Assembly: GCF_900446255.1 (NCBI RefSeq)
Contig: NZ_UIGI01000002.1
Coordinates: forward strand, 62,001-126,000
Length of the DNA: 64,000 nt
DNA from: Buttiauxella agrestis
GTDB lineage: Bacteria; Pseudomonadota; Gammaproteobacteria; Enterobacterales; Enterobacteriaceae
Direction of reading: 5' to 3'
Shown here: piece after piece, positions 52,627-61,863 of the stretch
How the letters are laid out: each line of letters begins with the position of its first letter
Position numbering within the stretch: position 1 is the first letter of the stretch
Made by a program: the position numbers and the translations under genes
The notes under the pieces: generated by a model
Told to the model about the DNA's origin: nothing
Database searches by the model: none
The model's input: the letters and a program-made list of their open reading frames with translations, nothing else

Positions 52627-55600
52627 TTACTGGGAAGATGTATCCGCCGGTCCCATCACAGTTAATGTCTGAGCAGCACTGTCGCCACTGTCATCAAATG
52701 CTAGAACTTTAATATCCTGCTTCCCTTTATTCAGGTTTTTCGACAGGGTTGCCGAACTCCCAAATACACTTCTCATTTCTCCGTTTATGTACCATTCATA
52801 GCGTGAGATTTTTCCATCTATATCCGAACATTTATTGGTAAAGTTCCAGCTGAGCGATGTCTCTGTATAGCTGAGCGAACAGACTGGCGGCGCATTCTTG
52901 ACTACATCAAAATCCAGACTGGCCGAGCCCCTTTGTCCCAGCTGACTGACGACATCGATGGTCACATGATATTTACCTTCCTTCATGCCGGAAATAAGCT
53001 GTGCCCAATAGTTTTTCCCTACCTCTACTGGCGTTCCGTTAACTTTGTAGACCACTTCATCTACACGGTCGGCAGAATGAGAAAGCTTAATGTTGGACCT
53101 TAACGTGACATCCAATGGAGCCCTCATAAACTTGTTTGAGAACTTCGGCGTCATTTCCACTTCCATTGGATTTTGCTCACCAACGATTATCGTGTTGTCG
53201 ATCCGCTGTTCATTGCCCCTGTTATCCTTAAACAGTAATGACAAAGTGAATTTACCCGAGTCTGGGATTGAAAACTCCTTCTTGTCTCCCTCGTCCTTAG
53301 TTAGCACCAACGAATCTTTTGCATAAATCCATTCACGGGAGTACGTCACACCGGGATAGCTATCATCATCAATGCCTGACAAGGAAACGGTAAGAGTTGA
53401 AGGCGCCATGGAATACTTCAATCGTGAATTCATTTTCACTTCCGGGAATTTATATACCCACGATTTTACCGACGACTTACGGGTCCCTACGGTTTTCTCC
53501 TTGTTACCCGAAATCCAGGCGCTATATTCAAATGCCGCATAGCCCTGTTTATCAAGCATGTCTTCAGTCAGCGTAATAGTCAGTTTTTTACCAGATATTA
53601 CCTGGCCGTCCGGTGTTTTCCATTCCTCTACCACAGCCGTGCCGCTGCCGAATTTCTCATTAGGGTTAACGTACACACCCTCTAAAGTTACTTTTTGGCC
53701 GACTTCAACTTTCTCGTTACCAGTCACTCTTACCGATATCCGTTTCGGTGTAGTCACACTCACTCTTGAGGAAGCATCTTTCCAGGAGTCTGCTTCGGCC
53801 AGCTCGTCAGCATCGTTGTAGCGCATTCGGGCATAAATCACTGACGGGATGGTCCCCGAGCCCTGGATGGTGTAGGTGGAACTGCCCTCTGTCCAGTTCT
53901 CATTATCTTCTGACCACATGATCTGAGCGGTTCCATCAGGAATGGCTTCTTCGTTATCAACAAGAGTCACTGGAATATCATTCCCTTCCAGCGTTGGTGT
54001 AACTTTAATACTGATCTTAGGTTCCTTATACGTCACTACGGTTAGCACATCCGTCAGGGACTCAATTTTTGAGAACTTATTCGTCAGCTTAGCCCGATAC
54101 AGCCATTTACCCACCTCGGTCTTTTTAATGGTGACACTACGTTTACCTTCCATTTCACTGAGCGTTGTCCAGGTTTGACCATTATCAGCTGATGTTTGCC
54201 ATTGTGTTGGCGCTAATGCATCTGAGTCAGCTGTGCTTTTGGTTTTAAACGAGACAATGGTGCTTAACGGAATTCGGCCGATGATCTGACTCTTAGACAG
54301 ACCACCTTCAAGTGCTTCACCTTTGTAGACCCTGATACTGACGGTGCCACTCTCTCTCTTCATAACAAAATCATCGAATGGTGAACGGACCTGTGCCACG
54401 GCCACTAGACGTGTGTTACCTAAATCCATGCCTTCAATATCGATGTTCGTTGATACCTGACCAGCATCATCGACAGGCAGCGCTTTAGTTAGGGCTTTGC
54501 GTTCATAGGTGGTCTTGTAGCGGCCTGATACTGGATCAATCCCATAAATACTTTTCTGGGAGTATACCGTTACGTCCCAATCACCCATGATTTTGCGGTC
54601 GAATCTGCTTGCTCGAATGTCGTTGCTGTACCGGCCGACACTCACAACCAAAGGCATTTCAAGTCCAGTTGCCGTTTTCTTCTCATCAACTTTCATGGTG
54701 GCTTTGATGTTGAAGTCTGGCACGGTATAGACGTTCAAAGTGTCCAGGGTCGTTATCGATGGGTCCTTTGTATAGTTGGCTTCTATATTCAGCGTGTTCT
54801 TAGTCCAAAGCGCTGAAGCTGGCATTTTAATCCTCTGAACAAAAGTGGTCTGGTCATTGTTAGAGGATCGATTTTTATAGGTAGTTTTCACTGCATCACT
54901 ACCATTCTGGGCAACAGAAATAGTAATGTCAGCAGGCACTACTTTGGCGAGAATGCGAGCAGCCTCTCCACCTGTTGTATAAACCAGGGCAGTGTTACTG
55001 TTGATACCTGCAATTGTTTTACTCTTTTTATAAGTAATAACAGGGTTGTAAGGTAACTGTGTTAACAGATTAAACCGGTTCCTGGCCGAAACTGCATGCG
55101 AGCCTTTGCCGTTGATCATGTGAACTTCATAGTCCAGAAGGTTTTCCCCTGAAATGTTGAAGAACCCACTCAACCCCGGAACTCGGCCTTTAAAGTAGAA
55201 TTCCAATCCAGAGGGGACGTTATTCCATTGCGGATAACAGGCGATAACATTTGAGTTAATCCCGGTCCATTCAAGGTAGTCCTTAGCATTTTGCTCAGTC
55301 GTAAACAGGTTACATTTTTGCCCATCTGTTTGTGTAAGCAGGTCCGTATACTGGCGAACTCGGGAGTAGAGAGTTAACCCCTTCTCAAGAGTTTTTAGGG
55401 TGAATCCGGTAGGTTGGTAAAGGAATGACGTGGAGTAGCTGACGGCTTTTCCGTAAATATTTTCCGCCACCACAGTGATGTCATGATCTGCATTGAGTTT
55501 GAGGTCATCACCTTCAGGTAAATAGTAAATGCCTTTAATGTTTGTTGGTTTTAGGGTGACAACCTTATTGTCTATGGTCACAGATTTGATATCTGCAACA

Positions 55601-56898
55601 CCAGCCTGACCCTGGAAAGCTGCGACTATGACTTCGTTGAGGAAATACACCGGTTCACGTTTGCCAAGCACCAGCCCGTCTTTAATCACCATCAAAGTCG
55701 GATTATCGGACAACATTAATTTTGATTCTGGCTCATCGTAAACTGAACTGTTTAGGCTTTTGTTCTCAAGCGTAAACTGGGCACTGTAGGAGCCATTAAC
55801 GAGATCGGTAATATCAAAGATATACAAATAATCGCTACCAACTAACTGTGGGCCTGAAACGGGGCGCAGGGTCCTTTTTGTCGGCGTTGCCCATGACTGT
55901 TTAAAGTCGATCACCGTTCCGTCATCTAAAGTAACTTTCGTAACGGGCTTGAATACGCCATCCGGCGTCAATGTAAGGGTCATTTCTGTAGGTAGCCACC
56001 ATTCACCTTCAGAACCAGCTTGCGGAGCCTTAACAGCAACGGCAACAGTTTTGGCACCAGTAAATACGTCCTGGCCTCCTACAGTGATTACTTTGGAGTC
56101 TTCGGTGAAATTCCAAAGAGTGTGGTCTACAACAGGCGGTCGATAATCCCAGTTCAACGTCAGATCATGAGTTTCCGGAGGAGAAAAGTAATTATTTTTC
56201 GAGTTGGCATTTACCGTGATTGCCCGAACACCCTGTGGCTCATCGTTATCACTTATTTTTACACTACCCACAGTGATCGTGCAGTTGTCAGCACCAACAG
56301 GCACTTCACAGGATGACCCGTTCCCGACAGAGATATACTGAAGATAGTTTCTTGCTTCGACAGTTACAGTAATGTCCCTGAGGGCTTCGTCCTTGATGTA
56401 CGAATTAATAGAAAAGCCATCGAGCACCTGGCCGTTAATGGAGGATTTCATACCTGTTATAACGGGTTTTATCGGTGCAAGAGCCTGGACTTTATATTCG
56501 CCCGTTACCACCTCTACCTTTTGCCTTTCACTTCCTGAATAGTATGAGATCTTATAGGGGAGTTTTATTTCACCGACCTGAGACGGAATGCCGCTCGTAG
56601 TGAATCCGTTGGCAGCAAACCCAAACGAATTAGGTAGCCATTCGAAGAAGCAGACAAGATTGCCAACCGTGGAGGTGGCCCGGTCATCAACCGATATGTT
56701 ACAGGCAGAGCCCTTCCCTGATGCTGTTATCGTGCTCGTATTAACAAAGGCCACAAGGTCCTGTTGGTCTTTGTTAAACGCCACCTCTGGCATATCTGCT
56801 TCTAGCTTCCCTGATATCATTATTGCCTCTGCATGAACTTTCGACAGAGGTGTAATTAATGAAAATAACAGAGCAAGCTTTACCCCGGATTTTCTCAT
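52627..56898 (-). CDS. Giant secreted Ig-like repeat protein of IncHI type
   Basis: 1423 residues from the ATG at 56896-56898 (AGGA 8 nt upstream); the frame upstream to 56979 is not coding-like. Signal peptide RKSGVKLALLFSLITPLSKVHA. The body is a series of beta-sandwich domains of about 85-100 residues with patterns such as G-Q-x-W-T-T-L, Y-R-A-K-L and V-x-V-x-x-x-x-G-x-x-V. The last domain (CSLSYTETSLSWNFTNKCSDIDGKISRYEWYINGE) looks PKD-like. IncHI1 plasmid R27 is reported to encode a large secreted Ig-like protein needed for efficient conjugation, and this is its likely counterpart, though that is inferred from size, type and place. Two AAAGTWACTTT sites lie inside. Confidence 0.85.
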   Translation of the reverse strand: MRKSGVKLALLFSLITPLSKVHAEAIMISGKLEADMPEVAFNKDQQDLVAFVNTSTITASGKGSACNISVDDRATSTVGNLVCFFEWLPNSFGFAANGFTTSGIPSQVGEIKLPYKISYYSGSERQKVEVVTGEYKVQALAPIKPVITGMKSSINGQVLDGFSINSYIKDEALRDITVTVEARNYLQYISVGNGSSCEVPVGADNCTITVGSVKISDNDEPQGVRAITVNANSKNNYFSPPETHDLTLNWDYRPPVVDHTLWNFTEDSKVITVGGQDVFTGAKTVAVAVKAPQAGSEGEWWLPTEMTLTLTPDGVFKPVTKVTLDDGTVIDFKQSWATPTKRTLRPVSGPQLVGSDYLYIFDITDLVNGSYSAQFTLENKSLNSSVYDEPESKLMLSDNPTLMVIKDGLVLGKREPVYFLNEVIVAAFQGQAGVADIKSVTIDNKVVTLKPTNIKGIYYLPEGDDLKLNADHDITVVAENIYGKAVSYSTSFLYQPTGFTLKTLEKGLTLYSRVRQYTDLLTQTDGQKCNLFTTEQNAKDYLEWTGINSNVIACYPQWNNVPSGLEFYFKGRVPGLSGFFNISGENLLDYEVHMINGKGSHAVSARNRFNLLTQLPYNPVITYKKSKTIAGINSNTALVYTTGGEAARILAKVVPADITISVAQNGSDAVKTTYKNRSSNNDQTTFVQRIKMPASALWTKNTLNIEANYTKDPSITTLDTLNVYTVPDFNIKATMKVDEKKTATGLEMPLVVSVGRYSNDIRASRFDRKIMGDWDVTVYSQKSIYGIDPVSGRYKTTYERKALTKALPVDDAGQVSTNIDIEGMDLGNTRLVAVAQVRSPFDDFVMKRESGTVSIRVYKGEALEGGLSKSQIIGRIPLSTIVSFKTKSTADSDALAPTQWQTSADNGQTWTTLSEMEGKRSVTIKKTEVGKWLYRAKLTNKFSKIESLTDVLTVVTYKEPKISIKVTPTLEGNDIPVTLVDNEEAIPDGTAQIMWSEDNENWTEGSSTYTIQGSGTIPSVIYARMRYNDADELAEADSWKDASSRVSVTTPKRISVRVTGNEKVEVGQKVTLEGVYVNPNEKFGSGTAVVEEWKTPDGQVISGKKLTITLTEDMLDKQGYAAFEYSAWISGNKEKTVGTRKSSVKSWVYKFPEVKMNSRLKYSMAPSTLTVSLSGIDDDSYPGVTYSREWIYAKDSLVLTKDEGDKKEFSIPDSGKFTLSLLFKDNRGNEQRIDNTIIVGEQNPMEVEMTPKFSNKFMRAPLDVTLRSNIKLSHSADRVDEVVYKVNGTPVEVGKNYWAQLISGMKEGKYHVTIDVVSQLGQRGSASLDFDVVKNAPPVCSLSYTETSLSWNFTNKCSDIDGKISRYEWYINGEMRSVFGSSATLSKNLNKGKQDIKVLAFDDSGDSAAQTLTVMGPADTSSQ

Positions 56899-56974
56899 GA
56901 CGAATTCCTGTAGTTCAGCGCTGAATGCTGAATACTTTAACCTACGAGGATGAGATAAATTCTTGCTAAAGGGG

Positions 56975-57009
56975 TACAAAAAAGCCGCCCCCCTGACAGG
57001 AAAGCAGCG
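56975..57009 (-). terminator. Rho-independent terminator
   Basis: On the minus strand GCTGCTTTCCT pairs with AGGGGGGCGGC (with wobbles), followed by TTTTTT. It ends the three-gene unit 57022-58452. Confidence 0.8.
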
Positions 57010-57021
57010 TTTAAACAGGAT

Positions 57022-57582
57022 TTATTTGGCTTTAGATTCGGCTAGTCTTAAGGCCGTAATGATTGATTCGGTACTAACCAAAGGCATTTTCAGCGATACA
57101 AAGCCAAGGAGAAACAAACCGACCCGTACACAATCCATTTCCATGACAGGAATGTAATGAAGAAATTTTTCAATGGTATTTTTTTCTATCGGGACTATAC
57201 CGAGTTTAAAAAGTAACCCACCTTTATTATTGGGTTCTACGCTAAGATTTTTATAAACGCTGTGACTGCGGTGACTTGTTTTTCGATTCTCAATTTTGAA
57301 GGTATTTTTTATTCTTAAGAAAACTGAAGCTAATGACATTACTTCCGTCATTGATAATTTCATAATGACACAGTTCTCAGTCGTCCATTCATATCCCCCA
57401 CTACTACTGGAAGGGGCTACAAACAAATTTAAATAAAACTTATCAGACGGAGATGAATACTCGGAATTGTCAGAAGCTTTGGTATCTTCCTGGTTAATGA
57501 CCAGTTCCAGAGCGCATGCAGTCCCAAAGACTTTTATGTTTTGTGAGCGCGTTCCGTTAACCACTAACTGGTCATTCATCAT
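57022..57582 (-). CDS. Hypothetical protein, 186 aa
   Basis: Soluble. Beta strands and a helix pattern in KFYLNLFVAPSSSSGGYEW and MKLSMTEVMSLASVFLRI, followed by GGLLFKLGIVPIEKNTIEKFLHYIPVME. The layout faintly recalls single-strand-binding Whirly-like folds, but I have no firm support. Its ATG overlaps the preceding stop. A second Met one codon in is an alternative start. Confidence 0.6.
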   Translation of the reverse strand: MMNDQLVVNGTRSQNIKVFGTACALELVINQEDTKASDNSEYSSPSDKFYLNLFVAPSSSSGGYEWTTENCVIMKLSMTEVMSLASVFLRIKNTFKIENRKTSHRSHSVYKNLSVEPNNKGGLLFKLGIVPIEKNTIEKFLHYIPVMEMDCVRVGLFLLGFVSLKMPLVSTESIITALRLAESKAK

Positions 57583-58010
57583 GATTTCTCGTTATATATC
57601 CAAATTCCGGAAAGTAATTCTCCAGTGAGATTATTTTGTAAATCTCCGATAAGGTAACCGTTTTCACTCTTAGCGATGATTAAACTATACACACCCGTTT
57701 CAATTTTCCTGGCTGACGTAACTTTCGGTACGGTGCATGGCTGATTTTGACTCAAACCATCAGCAGCTGCTAGAAAAGTTACTTTTGCTGGAACACCATT
57801 AAAACTGAGTTCGTTGTCAGAAATTATTTGGATATTAAGTGCCCCACCATCTTTTTCACATGATTTAAATGGCAATGCAGTATTAAATTTATTTGCTGTG
57901 AAACTCGTCAGGTCAGGCGATACCACCTGCGACCGTAAAAAGTAAAATGAACCTGCCGACAATAAAACCAGAGATACAACACCACATACTATCAATGACT
58001 TACGAATCAT
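57579..58010 (-). CDS. Single-pass membrane protein, 143 aa
   Basis: Start chosen at the ATG 58008-58010 (MIRKSLIVCGVVSLVLLSAGSFYFL), with GAGG 9 nt upstream; a longer frame exists. One N-terminal membrane helix and a periplasmic beta-rich domain with a likely disulfide pair (FKSCEKDGG ... NQPCTVPKV). Overlaps the upstream gene by 11 nt and the downstream one by 4 nt. The AAAGTTACTTT site 57775-57785 codes K-V-T-F. Function unknown. Confidence 0.65.
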   Translation of the reverse strand: MIRKSLIVCGVVSLVLLSAGSFYFLRSQVVSPDLTSFTANKFNTALPFKSCEKDGGALNIQIISDNELSFNGVPAKVTFLAAADGLSQNQPCTVPKVTSARKIETGVYSLIIAKSENGYLIGDLQNNLTGELLSGIWIYNEKS

Positions 58011-58452
58011 CCCCCACATCCTCATGAAGTAAGTGCAGAGCACTCAGTAACATTAAATGAAGCTGGTAAAGCATATTGTCCGGCGTAACTCCGCCAACAA
58101 AAGTAACGGTCCTGCGTATAGATGCACCAGCTGGTTCATAGAGAATGTAACCAACGCCAGAATCTCTGAGCAGACTGTCCTCTTCTTCGACCAGATCAGT
58201 ATCAAGGGCCGGAACAATAACTTCTATCAGTATTGTATCAACAGGAGCCATATCCCAATCGTATTTAACTGATGAAAGTGGGGCTATAGAAATATGCAAT
58301 TCATCAATATCAAAAAGCACTGGTCGTGCCCATTTCAATTCTTCAGGGGTGAACGAGTTGTCTTTATGAACTATTGGATAGTCTGATGCATTTAAAACCT
58401 CGATCAGCTCATTACGACGAAGACCGTGAATCAAGGAGTTGCGTGACAACAT
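58000..58452 (-). CDS. Hypothetical acidic protein, 150 aa
   Basis: First gene of the three-gene unit. Acidic, soluble, with LFDIDELHISIAPLSSVKYDWDMAPVDTILIEVIVPALDTDLVEEED and a C-terminal helix MLYQLHLMLLSALHLLHEDV. No family recognised. Confidence 0.6.
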   Translation of the reverse strand: MLSRNSLIHGLRRNELIEVLNASDYPIVHKDNSFTPEELKWARPVLFDIDELHISIAPLSSVKYDWDMAPVDTILIEVIVPALDTDLVEEEDSLLRDSGVGYILYEPAGASIRRTVTFVGGVTPDNMLYQLHLMLLSALHLLHEDVGDDS

Positions 58453-58829
58453 ATGGATAACCTTTATTATAATATTATTCGCTTAATCAAACGGTTAGGT
58501 GATTAAACAAAAGTCTTAAACCTACCAAGCAAGGGAGAGCTGGTTATGATTTATTACTAATCTTAGCCAGATCTATCAACTCTAAAGCAAAATTGCGTCA
58601 ACTGTGTATGGTACTAAAGTATGAGTTTTATAACTGCTTGGCTTCAATAGGTTTTCTACTCAGTTAATCCGAAATGTACAAAGGATACTCTGACATTTTA
58701 CTATGAAATTCAATTAACTTACTTAACTAATAACTAAGGATTACTCTTAATTTTTCAAGTTTTCATTGATGATTTAGCTATCATTTAAATTAAAATGCCA
58801 GTTTTGTAAACTGGCATTTTTAGTAGGCG
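58453..58829. other. Intergenic gap between parR and the 150-aa gene
   Basis: AT-rich, no gene. Contains the terminator at 58792-58820 and should hold the promoter for the 150-residue gene's unit. Confidence 0.45.
58792..58820. terminator. Bidirectional terminator after parR
   Basis: Stem AAATGCCAGTTT/AAACTGGCATTT with TGT loop, followed by T on both readings. Confidence 0.92.
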
Positions 58830-59498
58830 TCAGGCACCAAATGTTTTGATTCTGTTTTTTACCGACTGATTTCCACGATTTTTACTAGTAGTTGCTGGAA
58901 TTTCCTGCAAGTTTTTATTGGTTAGACCAGATGGACTCGTTGCGTCTATTTTATCTGAAACTGCAAGATTAGCTTTTTTTTCCATCAGCGGCACTGATGA
59001 ATGCTCTCCTCCCGTAGGTTCTAATAAATGTTTATCTGTTTTAGTTGTCAACGATTCTGAAAGAGTATCAGTTGTAATTTCAGATTTTGAGATTGGAACA
59101 GAATGAGTCGCTAATTCAACTTTGAGTGTTTGGATCAACTTCTCTACAGAACTATCAAAACGGGCTCCAATTTCTTTAACCAGATGGTCTGAATTTTGTG
59201 AAGCATGCGGATCATACGCATTACCCGGCCCGCTTAGCCCAGTGATGAAATCTCTTAATTGACTTAAGGTCAGTTGGTCTGCATGGGCATTAATCATGTG
59301 CATTAATCTTGGGTTAAGCGAGTTAATAATCAATCCCGCGATTAATGCATCTCGTATTAATTGGGTTTTCTCCCCACGGTGAGCCCCGTTAAGGGCCACC
59401 ATTGTGTCATGCGCAAATTTACTTTGCTTCTCTGTAATCCAAAATGCATGAACCTGGGTTCTGAGGCCACCAGTTTCGCTGTTGGTGTCTTTTGACAT
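58830..59498 (-). CDS. parR: ParR/StbB-type adaptor protein
   Basis: 222 residues, 13 nt after the parM-like stop. The N-terminal 80 residues (VHAFWITEKQSKFAHDTMVALNGAHRGEKTQLIRDALIAGLIINSLNP) look like a ribbon-helix-helix DNA-binding domain; the rest is charged and low-complexity, ending in a basic tail. ParR binds the centromere repeats and caps the ParM filament. IncHI plasmids call this pair StbA/StbB. The sequence link to known ParR is by position and layout. Confidence 0.78.
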   Translation of the reverse strand: MSKDTNSETGGLRTQVHAFWITEKQSKFAHDTMVALNGAHRGEKTQLIRDALIAGLIINSLNPRLMHMINAHADQLTLSQLRDFITGLSGPGNAYDPHASQNSDHLVKEIGARFDSSVEKLIQTLKVELATHSVPISKSEITTDTLSESLTTKTDKHLLEPTGGEHSSVPLMEKKANLAVSDKIDATSPSGLTNKNLQEIPATTSKNRGNQSVKNRIKTFGA

Positions 59499-59511
59499 GA
59501 ATTATCCGCTA

Positions 59512-60549
59512 CTAGTTAAAAAGCACTGATTCAGCGATTGAAGTAGCAAGTGCAAGCTGTGGATTATTAACCACCACTACCTTCGCATTTGGATAGTTCT
59601 CTTCAATTGCATCAGCAATCAAGAATGAACCGCCCCCCACAATAAAGATGTAATGTGGACGTTCTTCAATCTGCTTTACTGCTTTAACGACCATATCCTG
59701 CAATTTCTTAACCGCAGCATTCACAGCTTCGAATGTTTCAGTCCGCAGACTATCCGTAATTTTTAATGCATTAGCATCACTACGATTTCCGATTAGATGA
59801 TCAATATATGCATCACTATCGTTGACGTTAACGGACTGGAGGTAACGTCTAATTTCATCATAAACGACAGAACAACCAATTCGGTCAAAACCCTTAACTT
59901 TTGAGATTTGTTCCAGCTGACCACTGATACTTGCGGCATCTAGTGTCGTACCACCAAGATCCAATACCAGGCTAACTTCGTATGATTCAATAGTAGATAG
60001 TTCCGAAGCCTGGGAAACCGCAGGTAATGATTCAGGGAATACGGAAATTCCTGCAACATTAAAAGATACTGTTTGACCATTTACATGGCGACCTACAGGT
60101 TTCAATAAGTTGTCTTTTTTACGCTGGATATTTTCAGTATTTAGCTCACCCATTGAATTATAGAACTGGCTTAACGGCAGTGTTACATGAAGGTGTACAG
60201 CTTGAGGTTCAATACCTGATGAGTGAAGCGCGTGATGGACATTCAGTCGGCTGATTTCATCATACTGATGTGCCACATCTGTTGTTTCCAAGGCTTCAGT
60301 CGCTTCTTTGTGATGAGAATAACGTTCATATTCGTCAACAAAGTAGTTGTATGGATTGGTGCCTGTATGGGCTACTCGGAAGTTTGGAACGAATGAATTA
60401 GCCGAAAGATGAGTCTTCAGCTCGCCACGCTCATCCAAGAAAACTACTTTTGCGGCTTTGCTACCATCATCAATAACAATTTTCAGCACGTTACTCCCAT
60501 CCACACCAGTTTGGACTTCTTCCAGCTGTTTGTTTTGTACTTCTGACAT
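59512..60549 (-). CDS. parM: Actin-like plasmid segregation ATPase ParM/StbA
   Basis: 345 residues from the ATG at 60547-60549 (GAGG 9 nt upstream); an earlier ATG at 60558 is possible. Actin-fold signatures: phosphate-1 IVIDDGSKAAKVVF, phosphate-2 LVLDLGGTTLDAASI, adenosine loop IFIVGGGSFLIADAI. It polymerises to push sister plasmids apart. Upstream lie direct repeats that may be the operator/centromere. Confidence 0.93.
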   Translation of the reverse strand: MSEVQNKQLEEVQTGVDGSNVLKIVIDDGSKAAKVVFLDERGELKTHLSANSFVPNFRVAHTGTNPYNYFVDEYERYSHHKEATEALETTDVAHQYDEISRLNVHHALHSSGIEPQAVHLHVTLPLSQFYNSMGELNTENIQRKKDNLLKPVGRHVNGQTVSFNVAGISVFPESLPAVSQASELSTIESYEVSLVLDLGGTTLDAASISGQLEQISKVKGFDRIGCSVVYDEIRRYLQSVNVNDSDAYIDHLIGNRSDANALKITDSLRTETFEAVNAAVKKLQDMVVKAVKQIEERPHYIFIVGGGSFLIADAIEENYPNAKVVVVNNPQLALATSIAESVLFN

Positions 60550-60718
60550 ATCTCTCATCCTCGGAATTGGTTATTAAGATCACCGCTATATTGAGATTGA
60601 TGATAGGTTACCTGTTAGTAATACACAACAGATTTAACAACTAAATATTGTTTAAATACATGAAATTACAGAACCCGTCCTAAGTTATAACCCACAAAAC
60701 TATAAACCCCGTACCCGT

Positions 60719-60817
60719 AAACTAACACAACCAATTCACACAGCACATTTGGTTCCTTAAACTAACATATGGTTCTGCAAGTCTCTGCCATTTGGTTCGC
60801 TCAACTAACACCATGTA
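60719..60817. repeat. Direct repeats upstream of parM (candidate operator/centromere)
   Basis: AACTAACA occurs at 60720-60727, 60760-60767 and 60803-60810 (spacing 40 and 43 bp), and ATTTGGTTC at 60747-60755 and 60790-60798 (43 bp apart), plus a TATGGTTC copy at 60768. The arrangement lies in the 400-bp gap between the divergent parM and phosphatase-like genes. parC/parS-type repeats often sit exactly here. Confidence 0.6.
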
Positions 60818-60948
60818 ATAAGCACTCCCAACTTTAGCAAAGTAGTGTTCAGAATTTCACGATGCTTAACATGCCGAATTTCGCTCCTAACCAACCGAAT
60901 AACATGAATCCGTAAGTTATTATTGGACCTCAACTACTAGGGGTTTAC

Positions 60949-61863
60949 ATGGCTGCAAATGATGCTCAGATATTAGATCTGACCAACTACAGTGGACGTA
61001 TTTTTTTTATTTCTGATGTATGCGGGAATTATTCGTTCCTGTGTCATCTCATTCACTCGGTCACTGATTTTGATGATGATGTTGTAATCATCGGTGCAGG
61101 CAACTTGTTTGATAATGGCCCTGAGGGATATCAGCTGTTAAGAGCAATTAATACAAAGAGGTTCGAAGGCAGGAAGGTTTCATTTTATTCAGTCACCGGA
61201 TTCGGGGAATACAATTTAAAAAAATTACTTCCCCTCGATCCTGAATACCGCCAGTTCTATCCCGGGACTTCAGAATTAGAAAAATGGAGTGCCAATGGCG
61301 GCTCCTGGCACAAAGATATCAACCGTTATCATCTTGAAGATCAAATACGAGCATTAATGACGGAGCAGCTCCCTCTGATTTACTCAGTCGAGCTTCAGGG
61401 CGGAATTCGTATTGGGATCTGCTCTTCCGATTACGCACCTATCAGAGATAGTTTCCCGGACACTTTAAAGGCCCTGCATGGATTCAAGTCTTCAACAGTG
61501 AGTAGTTATATCGGGCAGATTATGTTTGGCAAGGAGCATGCATTAACCCCTACTCATATCAAAGGCGTCAATTTTCTAGTACTTGGGAGGAATTCTGTTA
61601 GTAGCATCCGAGCGGCACATGGTCTCCCGCTTAATGGCATGCCGGTTCTACTCGGCAACACTATCCACATTGGACCAGATCGAGAGTTATCCAAAGTGGT
61701 TAGACGTAGATGTCCTATCTCTATGCTCGAATTTATCAATGGCTCTAACCCAAGTTTCTTAGTCCATCAGGTCTGTTTAAATAAATCTGATGTATTGAGC
61801 ATTCAATCAAACCATTTAGATATTCATTCACACGACAATTTTATTGGAGGAACCGAACCATGA
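60949..61863 (+). CDS. Degenerate calcineurin-like (PrpA/lambda-PP type) phosphatase homologue
   Basis: 304 residues. It aligns by eye with lambda-type protein phosphatases: SGRIFFISDVCGNYSFLCHL for the GDxHG box, VIIGAGNLFDNGPEGYQLL for GDLVDRGPES, VSFYSVTGFGEYNLKKLL for RGNHE, then NGGSWHKD and VLGRNSVSS in place of FGHT. The catalytic metal residues are mostly lost (H to C; D to N; N and H to F and G). It is probably a non-catalytic binding protein. First of four genes joined by ATGA overlaps. Confidence 0.78.
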   Translation: MAANDAQILDLTNYSGRIFFISDVCGNYSFLCHLIHSVTDFDDDVVIIGAGNLFDNGPEGYQLLRAINTKRFEGRKVSFYSVTGFGEYNLKKLLPLDPEYRQFYPGTSELEKWSANGGSWHKDINRYHLEDQIRALMTEQLPLIYSVELQGGIRIGICSSDYAPIRDSFPDTLKALHGFKSSTVSSYIGQIMFGKEHALTPTHIKGVNFLVLGRNSVSSIRAAHGLPLNGMPVLLGNTIHIGPDRELSKVVRRRCPISMLEFINGSNPSFLVHQVCLNKSDVLSIQSNHLDIHSHDNFIGGTEP

